Part shown: one piece after another, positions 56,585 to 64,000 of the stretch
How the letters are laid out: every line of letters begins with the position of its first letter
How positions within the stretch are numbered: position 1 is the first letter of the stretch
Source: Bactrocera neohumeralis
Taxonomy: Eukaryota; Arthropoda; Insecta; Diptera; Tephritidae
Direction: 5' to 3'
Length of the DNA: 64,000 bases
Assembly: GCF_024586455.1 (NCBI RefSeq)
Contig: NC_065919.1
Location: 24,032,839-24,096,838 of the forward strand
Program-made: the position numbers and the translations under genes
Notes under the pieces: model-generated
What the model was told of the DNA's origin: nothing
Databases searched by the model: none
Seen by the model: only the letters and a program-made list of their open reading frames with translations

Positions 56585-59066
56585 CTTCTTCTTCTTTACT
56601 GGCATAGATACCGCTATTGAGATTATCGCTTGGAATTAGAGTTTCCAAGTATTACCAGTTCCTCCTGCACCTGATCTCTCCAACGGAGTGGAGGTCTTCC
56701 TCTCCCTGTGCTTCCTCCGGCGGGTATCGCGTCGAATACTTACAGAGCTGGAGTGTTTTCCTCTATTCGGACAATACGACTTAGTTAGCGTAGCCGTTGT
56801 CTTTTAATTCGCTGAACTATGTATGTTAATGTCGTCGTATAACTCATACATCACATCATTCCATCGAATGTGATATTCGCCGTGGCCAACGCGCAAAGGA
56901 CCATAAATCTTTCGCAGAATTTTTCTCTCGAAAACTCGTAACGTCGACTCATCGATTGCTGTCATCGCCCATGTCTCTGCACCATATAGCAGGACGGGAA
57001 TAATGCGAGACTTATAGAGTTTTGTTTTTGTTCGTTGAGAGAGTATTTTTTTCTAAGTTGCCTACTCAGTCCGAAGTAGCACCTGCTGGCAAGAGTTATC
57101 CTGCGTTGGATGTCCAGGCTGACATTGTTGGTGGTGTTTACGCTGGTTCCCAAATATACGAAACTATCTACAACTTCAAAGTTATGACTGTCAATAGGGA
57201 CGTCAGCGCCAAGTCGCGAGTACGACGACTGTTTGTTTGATGACAGGAGATATTTTGTCTTGCCCTCGTTCACCACCAGACCCATTTTCTTTGCTTCCTT
57301 GTCCAGCCTGGAGAAAAGCAGAACTAACCGCGCGGGTGTTGAGGCCAATGATATCAATATCATCGGCATACGCCAGCAGCTGTACTTTCTTATAGAAGAT
57401 GGAACTGTCTCTATTTAGTGCAGATCGAATTATTTGCTGCAGCAGCAGATTGAAGAAGTCGCACTATAGAGAGTCGCCATATCTGAAACCTCATTTAGAG
57501 GCTCGGTGAGGTCGATCCTGGCGGAGCTATGGTACTGAACGTCACCTCATTCATAAAGGCCTTTTCGTGCTGTCAAAAGCAGCTTTGAAATCGACGAAGA
57601 GGTGGTGTGTGTCGATTCTCCTTTCGCAGGTCCTTCCCAAGATTTGGCGCATGGTGAATATCTGGTCGGTTGTTGATTTGCCAGGTCTAAAGCCACACTG
57701 ATAAGGTCCAATCAGTTTGTTGACGGTGGGCTTTAATCTTTCACACAATACGCTCGATAGAACCTTATATGCGATGTTGAGGAGGCTAATCCCACGGTAG
57801 TTGGCGCAGATTGTGGGTTCTCCTTTTTTGTGGATTGGGCAGAGCATGCTTAAATTCTAATCACTGGGCATGCTTTCGTCCGACCATATTTTACAAAGAA
57901 GCTGATGCATGCTCCTTATCAGTTCTTCGCCGCCGTGTTTGAATTGCTCGGCCGGCAGTCCGTCGGCCTCTGCCGCTTTGTTGTTCTTCAGGCGGGCAAT
58001 CGCTATTCGAACTTCTTCATGGTCGGTAAATGGAACGATGAAAAGCTCTTCATACTCACTTCGCCTCTTTCGTTTTTTGTTTGCAAATGCGTCTCGCTTC
58101 CTTCTTCAACTCTCGGTATCTTTCCCATCCCGCACGTGTTGTGGTCGATCGTAATGTTGCAAGGTAAGCAGTCTGTTTTGTCTCTGCTGCGACATGCCAC
58201 TCCTCGTCGTACCGGCTGTCCAATATGTAGTTTCGGTTATAGCTGTACGTAAGGAGTTTAAAATGCCGTCCCACAGTTCTCTTATACCCAGTTATTGATC
58301 AGTGCTCTCAGAGGGCAGGCGTGCAAGTCGAGTAGAAAATTGTTGGGCCGTTTGTTGAGGCGAAATTTCCTTGTGTTTATTGACGTGGAGACGTGTCTTC
58401 CGTTTATCACAATATGATCTATTTGGTTGTTAGCTTTTCGATCTGCAGATAGCCATGCAGCTTAATGTATTTTCCTATGCTGGAATTGAGTACTACAGAT
58501 AACCATATTACGGGCCCCGGTGAAGTCGATCAGCCTCAACCCATTGGGCGATGTTTCATTGTAGAGGCTGAATTTATCGACTGTTGTGCTAAAGATACCT
58601 TCCTTGCCCAACCTGGCGTTAAAGTCGCCAAGCACGATGTTGACACCGTGGCGGGGGCAGCTCTCATATGCGCTCTCCAAACGCTTATAGAAGGCATCTT
58701 TGGTGACATTGTCTTTCTCTTCCGTCGCGACGCGGGCGCAAATCAGTGATATGTTGAAGAACTTCGTTTTGATGAAGATCGTGGCTAGACGTTCGTCCAC
58801 TCTCCCTGTAGTAAGTGCCACACGGACCTACTCGTCTCAGTCTTTGTCCTGCCCATCACACTGTGAATGGGATGTTTCGCTTTCTCACTTTAGCTCGCCT
58901 TCAAACGGATGTTCTTTGGCTAACCAAAAGATACTTGGTCTAAACCTGAGGTCGTGAGCTGCCTGAGCCATAGTAAAAGAATAGTTTCTGGCCATTCCGA
59001 AGTGGATGAAAATCAGAGAACTTTCCTCATTTGCGTGAACTGCTACATATGACCCCATCCTCTTAA
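56585..59066 (-). mobile_element. RTE-type LINE, longest copy (2.48 kb), inside piggyBac
   Basis: It is flanked by TGCCATGAAAATT (56572-56584) and TGCAATGAAAATT (59067-59079), a 13-bp target duplication with one mismatch. Read on the minus strand: the 5' region; the endonuclease (GVNIVLGDFNARLG, then NGLRLIDFTGARNMVICSTQ); a linker; and RT blocks LCPIHKKGEPTICANYRGIS and GPYQCGFRPGKSTTDQIFTM. The catalytic box YADDIDII is intact (about 57360). Then come NEGKTKYLLSSNKQ and the 3' end, finishing GCCAGTAAAGAAGAAGAAG. Endonuclease plus RT, no RNase H and an (AAG)n tail fit RTE. Several stops and frameshifts and one likely internal deletion make it non-autonomous. Confidence 0.9.
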
Positions 59067-59079
59067 TGCAATGAAAATT

Positions 59080-59650
59080 AGACACCAATAATATTGGTTT
59101 ATTATCTATCCATTTACAGTGTAAGAAATTACTCCATTCGTTGTTGATCGTGAATCAAATTCGCCACTTTTCATTTGCTTGTCTGACTTCATGTTTGAAG
59201 GCAGTCCTTTTCGATTTTCTCTAGTTATTCCACATGTAAACACTTTCTGAGTTAAAATATACATACGTGTTCTTGCACCAATCGTCTTCGGTGAGGGACA
59301 AAACCGCTCTCTCCCATAGACCAAATCCTTCGTACTTTGCTTCCATAGTTTCGCCTTTTCCTTGATATATTTGGAACCTTTTAATATAGCCATTTTGATC
59401 CGACAAACACCGCAATTTAGAACCACGCTTAATTGGTTTTATGGGCAGTATTGTTTGATGAACCTTCTGTCCTTGAAAACAATCAACTGATAATTCCTTG
59501 GTTCCGCAATACACCTGCTAAAAGCGTTTATTTAGAGCATCAAACATAGTCAATTGTGAATAGTCATTTACATGTTAAAATCTTAGTATTGAGTCGAATC
59601 TGTTACGGGACATTGTCTTGAATATTATGGGTACAAGTTGATGGTAATCC
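59080..59650 (-). mobile_element. piggyBac-type transposase relic, central part
   Basis: Minus-strand frames read SRNRFDSILRF (about 59605), then KVHQTILPIKPIKRGSKLRC, then YIKRFQIYQGKGE and FGLWERAVLSLTEDDWCKNT. After a frame change comes RKGLPSNMKSDKQMKSGEFD, and finally WIDNKPILLVSNFH at the RTE junction. This is the order of the DDE core of piggyBac transposases. It joins 56571 once the RTE is removed. The N-terminal part above 59650 is unrecognisable. Confidence 0.8.
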
Positions 59651-59654
59651 AAGA

Positions 59655-60240
59655 AAAATTGTGTCTGCTTCCCCCTTCAGGGTCCTTAATCCAAAATTGA
59701 TCTTACTCAGTTCTGTTAGCATTGGAAACAAATGTCGAATCGCTCTTGCCAGTAGATTCATTTTTGCACAGAATAAACAATTTTCTCTACACTTGGAAAT
59801 TTGTTAGGGGAGTGAACTGCAATTTATGGTCTCTTCCCTTGTCACAGTGTTCCGTATAGCTCCAGCACTCTAACCACAACTTTCTGCTATGGTTCCATAT
59901 ACCTATTTTACGCCTTCTTCCATTGAGACTAAAACGATCATATCCACATTGAATAAATGTCTGCACTGTATAATGCGAGAAGAATCCTAAAAAAAATGTT
60001 GTTCCAAAAGCATTATAGAACTACGAGCTGAGATCATGGAAGTACCCAGAGTATTTTCATGTTTAGGTCCAAATGTACATCGAGTGTTCAAGAAGAACTG
60101 AGAGAGAATGAGTGGATAGAGAGGGAGCTGGAAGGATAGAGGGAGGGAGGGATGGTGAGGGAGCAGGAGGTAGAGATAGAGGGAAGGAGAGCTAGGACTT
60201 CATTTGACTTGCTCGTTAGAGTTTTGAGGCGACTTAGTAG
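59655..60240. other. no gene seen; purine-rich GA tract
   Basis: It may include decayed piggyBac 5' sequence. The + strand from about 60105 to 60195 is a GAGGGAGGGAGG-type purine tract. Confidence 0.4.
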
Positions 60241-60249
60241 ACACTCTGT

Positions 60250-60775
60250 GCTTATTATACCCTGAACAGCGTAAATTAAGCTTGCCACGAAGTTCATAGG
60301 TGCCAGAAGCAAACATCGGATACCCTATAAAGTATATATTTCTATGATCATTGTAAAGTTTTGAGTCGATTAAGCCATGACTGTCTGTCTGTCTGTTCTT
60401 ATATACACGAACTAGTCCTATAGTTTCTGAGATATTGATATGAAATTTTGCAAATGCTCTTTTCTCCCCAATGAGCTGCTTATTTGTCTGAAACGCCGAT
60501 ATCGCACCACTATAGGATATAACTGTCATACAAACTGACCGACCCAAAACGAGTGCTTGTATGAAAATCTGTTTTATTTGACAAGATATCATCACGAAAT
60601 TGGGTACAGCTCACTGTCTAAGAAAATAGTATAACCTCCGTAGATATTGTTCAGTTCGGATCAGTATAGCATGTAGCTGTCACACAAACTGAGCGATCAA
60701 AATTAAGTTTCGTTATAGAATTTTTTTTTTTATGAAGGGCAATATAGTTTTGGTATAATCGAAGTCAACGCTTTT
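60250..60775 (-). repeat. interspersed repeat, full-length-looking copy (DINE-like)
   Basis: On the minus strand it begins near 60775 with AAGCGTTGACTTCGATTATA, a diverged form of the head seen at 41.14 kb. It passes through the CTATATGCTA-type core and the GAGAAAAGAGCATTTG block. It ends near 60250 with AGCTTAATTTACGCTGTTCA then GGGTATAATA. The ~525-bp unit carries no real coding sequence. Confidence 0.65.
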
Positions 60776-60779
60776 TCAA

Positions 60780-62160
60780 ATTTTATATATGAAGCCTGTA
60801 ATAATTATCAAAAATTTTTAATTAACAACAATAAAACAGTTAAATCGAAGAATAAAATTGTTAATGAATATTTTTTTTTCAATAATTTTTCCCCGTCCTG
60901 TGTCCTTAAACATCCTCTCGTCATATTGAGCTCTTTTATTCTCCAATTTTTACTGATTCACACGCCAGCAGCCATAAACTCTAACCATTTTATAATTAAT
61001 TTGCGGCTCAAAATGATTTGCTGCAGGCGAAAAATTGCACATTAAACAAACACAAAGTGAATAACAAGAACAACAAAAGCAATAAAAATCATATAAAAAA
61101 TTTATAACACTTATAAATAATAAATTTGACAAAGCGGCTGGCGGTTAGATGGAAGCAGCTGGCAAAAAAGCAGCTGCTGCGACGAGCCATTTTGCCGCCA
61201 TGGAAGCGCTTGTGGCTGCTGCCTGCTGCCGCTTGCACGCAATTGTCGTAAATTGTAAATTATTTAAATGCGTGCACATGTACGCCTACACGCATACAGA
61301 CATACAGGCATATGCAAATACCCATGCACACGAGTGCCCACTTGCATGAAGATACACATGTTACTCATACGTCATGTCCGCCGGTAATATTTTCCATGTG
61401 CACTCACACGCATGAAGCGATGTATGCTACACGCAGACATACAAACATTTATTTTATTTTATTTTTGCATAATTTCTTTGTTTTCACATTCTCCCCACTC
61501 GTAGCATTCTGCACTATTATTTTAAAGTGACATTTCAATATTTAAAGTGCTTACCAACACATAGCCACTCGGCAGCCTATTTGCATAAACATACACAAGA
61601 TAAACGCACACATGTGTTTGCGTGGGTGTGTGTGTGCAGTGTACATATGTGCATATTGTTTTTCACCTCTTTTGTTGTTGATTGAATTGCGTAGCGTTTG
61701 CCTTGAGCGGTTTAAAGAAAATTTCCACTTCAGAGAGGAGCGGAGGGAGAGAGACCGAGTATGAGCGGGCAGGATTACTACGCAGTGACACCAGAATCTG
61801 GCATAAGCAAACACAACTGGATTTGTTTAACATAAGAAAATATTGCAATATGAAAGAGGATTATAAATTCAATAAAATAGTTTTGCTTTTATTCGCACTA
61901 GTAAACAAATATGTTTAAGGAGCAAAGGATGCGGATATGTGGCAAGACAGACACGGAGAAAGTCATTTGAGGAATATATGAATACTATATTTAGATTATA
62001 TGCATTAGGTAAGGTCTGATTGGCGAATGAAGAAACTTGACACATAGAACGGTAGACAGGGAGGAAGACGATATGTATAATGAATCCTCTCTCTTTCTCT
62101 CTTTATCTCCTTACTCTGCACTATCTTATTTACTTTTGCCTCGTGGCGGGCCCTCGGAAA
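60780..62160. other. no gene supported
   Basis: AT-rich DNA with a GC-richer patch at 61140-61230 (GCAGCTG-rich) and CA/TG repeats near 61625-61640. A (CT)n patch lies near 62090. No recognisable coding or RNA feature. Confidence 0.45.
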
Positions 62161-62164
62161 AACG

Positions 62165-63130
62165 CTAAACTACTGAAGCGTGTTCAAAGGCCTCATCGGA
62201 ATCGGTGGTGCACTGAGGACAACCCCAACAATGGCACCCAATGACCTTTCTACCCATTGTACCGGTAGACATAGCTAGTAAGTGTTTGGCGGTGAAGGCG
62301 CTATTAGACCTAAGGAAACTGGGTATATGAGTAGCCTCCGGTAAGGGCACACTGAAATTCGTCACTGATTCGATTGCATTCCCAACTGCGAAAGACTTCT
62401 CTGTAGGATGGAGCCGTTGGAGAAGGGGCTGAGTGAGCTCTTTCACGGATGGATTGAAGTTTTAAGCGGAAGAGTCGGGAATTCTCCTTCAACTATAGTT
62501 TTGGAATATCATACCACTAGCGGAGGTAGCTGCAATCCAGGTTAGGGGTAGTAGATGTACTGTTTCCTTCAGAGAGGTGCGCATTCACTCCGATAACCGA
62601 GCGATTATACTGGCTTTGAGCGAACTGATTCTGGGCTCAAAACCAATCAAGAAGCGCATGACTCGTTGGCAATAGCTTCAAGCTTTATCCATATTGGACT
62701 TGTAGAGATGCCCGATCTCACCGGAAGCGCCGGAAACTGCAGAGCCCCTAGTGATGGCAACATTTCCCCAATTTCATCCGATTGGAAGCGAATCGGTTTT
62801 ACGATGACTTCTGCCGTTCAGATGATGTGGTGAATTTATTGAGGTCTTCCGAACTATTCGCTGTTGGTAAAGTCAATCTCACCGTAGTTGTAGGTGTTCT
62901 GTTTAGACTCTGTTCAAAAGGTTCACACGCGCTGCGACTAAATGTTTTGAAGGAAGGTGAGGTGGAATCATCTTGTCACTTTCTTTTCTATTCCTCGGCT
63001 TTTGTCAGACTAAGGTTTAAATATATCGATAGAGACCCTCGTAAAGAGATCTTTAAGTTAATGCGTATATTTAAAGCCCTTCCATTCAGATGGATGGCTT
63101 TTTTTGGATCTTCAAAGCCCTGTTTCCAAT
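62165..63130 (+). mobile_element. LINE relic, RNase H and C-terminal region
   Basis: Around 62570-62640 the frame reads VRIHSDNRAIILALSELILG, a decayed RNase H block (YSDSxAAILAL in better copies). The 62782-63132 frame continues with a C-terminal segment containing SCHFLFYSSAF where other elements have HFLCxCPA. It is related in kind to the 42.4 kb relic. The part before 62500 is unassigned. Confidence 0.5.
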
Positions 63131-63139
63131 GAAGCCTTT

Positions 63140-64000
63140 CTCCATGGTACTTCTTAATGAGATCATCTACATGCTCGCGTAGAACCTTATATTATCTCCA
63201 GTGTAAATACGTCTAATAAAGATATACTCGATTTAAACCATGCGGAATATATTTTCTAGTGACACGAATGTCCATTCTTGTAGGCTTTTCTTTAGATCGT
63301 AGCACTTAAAAAGTTGTATTCGGTTTTTTGAAGTGGTTTCCGAGATTTTCTCATTACTTGGGGGAAAGGTTGTGGTCGGGATTGATGACTCGCGAAGAGC
63401 AGTTACAATGCTGACTTCTTCTTTCCTTTGCTGCGAAACAAGGACCACAGCAGCAAATTTCTTCTAAGTATCGTATTCTGGGATGTTTTCATAGAAACTA
63501 TTCTTGCAGATGCTTGCGCAATGCGGAACTACTTCAGAGACAGTGCTGGTTTCATTCACATGATACTCCCATAAACTTACATCACAACTGGCCCACGATA
63601 TCATGAGAGTGGCAATGAAAGACGATTTGATGGTAATTATTTTTATCAATCGTATCGAGAAAAAAGGTTTTATCATCGACGTCACTCTTTACGATATCAT
63701 GAAAGATAATATTTATTTGCAATCGCCTTTATCATCGACGTACTCTTTAAGATTGCCCAGTTTTCACCCAGATAGTACACATAATTAATTCGGCCTTTTC
63801 CTGATATAATGGCAAAACTATTCTTAGAATACCTCACGCTCTCTTCTAAGCTCTGTTGTCACTGTCAAACGGTCGGCAGTAATTATTCCTATATGGTGTA
63901 TGACGTCAAAGCACCCACATTTGATCCATCTAATGGGACGCCATATTCCGCTGCTCAATTACAAATATGTTACGTAATACAAATGCAAAAGCATTTGTGG
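63140..64000. other. unassigned; two minus-strand frames of unknown origin
   Basis: The frames 63233-63448 and 63464-63685 on the minus strand have ordinary protein-like composition (for example SSIPTTTFPPSNEKISETT and WASCDVSLWEYHVNETSTVS). I recognise no family. They lie in line with each other, separated by one stop, so they could be one interrupted frame. Mobile-element origin is possible. Confidence 0.25.

Noticed and set aside
62165..62446. 93-codon minus-strand frame with several Cys/His residues
   Set aside because: It lies in a segment adjoining a + strand LINE relic. The CxCxxC-like spacing is not a known finger, and it is likely a shadow of repeat DNA.

Overview
This is a eukaryotic nuclear window, AT-rich and crowded with transposon relics. 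The only host gene I can assemble completely is a nine-coding-exon immunoglobulin-superfamily gene on the minus strand (about 11.57-23.43 kb). It reads as the DIP (Dpr-interacting protein) family member DIP-gamma. Together with the mariner, piggyBac, RTE-type and R1-type relics and the fly-like CAA/CAG and CA repeats, this points to a higher dipteran. A tephritid-type fly genome is my best guess, as an inference only.

Layout. 1-5.3 kb is AT-rich with no supported gene. 5.3-9.05 kb holds mariner, LINE and RTE fragments and one interspersed repeat. 9.92-11.19 kb is a ~124-bp tandem array just beyond the 3' end of DIP-gamma. 11.57-23.43 kb is DIP-gamma; its long introns contain two kinds of mariner, a 3-unit tandem repeat, an RTE-type LINE and another LINE relic, all with coding strand opposite to the gene. 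23.4-26.8 kb is the upstream flank, with an 85-bp duplicate of the 5' leader, a very short RTE derivative and two mariners. 28.5-29.3 kb is a ~153-bp tandem array. 30-35 kb is mostly non-coding with one RTE copy. 35.1-36.6 kb holds an interspersed repeat and a third mariner-A copy. 37.0-38.6 kb is a ~120-bp-period array marked by GGTGGCAAC and split by an RTE copy. 39-41 kb is CAA-rich and strand-asymmetric. 41.1-43.1 kb holds a repeat and a LINE relic. 44.45-45.33 kb is a degenerate TTTAATCTT tract. 46.1-48.6 kb is an RTE copy split by an R1-type LINE with a 13-bp target duplication. 48.91-49.16 kb is an unassigned exon-like frame. 50.1-52.2 kb holds two related mariners. 55.9-59.65 kb is a piggyBac relic split by an RTE insertion with a near-perfect 13-bp target duplication. 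60.2-60.8 kb is an interspersed repeat and 62.2-63.1 kb a LINE relic.

There is no operon or multi-gene system here. The biology is one neuronal cell-surface recognition gene in repeat-dense DNA, with two nested insertions that give a relative order of mobile-element activity. Coordinates of decayed elements are approximate unless a target duplication or splice site fixes them. Function and family names come from my reading of the translations and were not database-checked.
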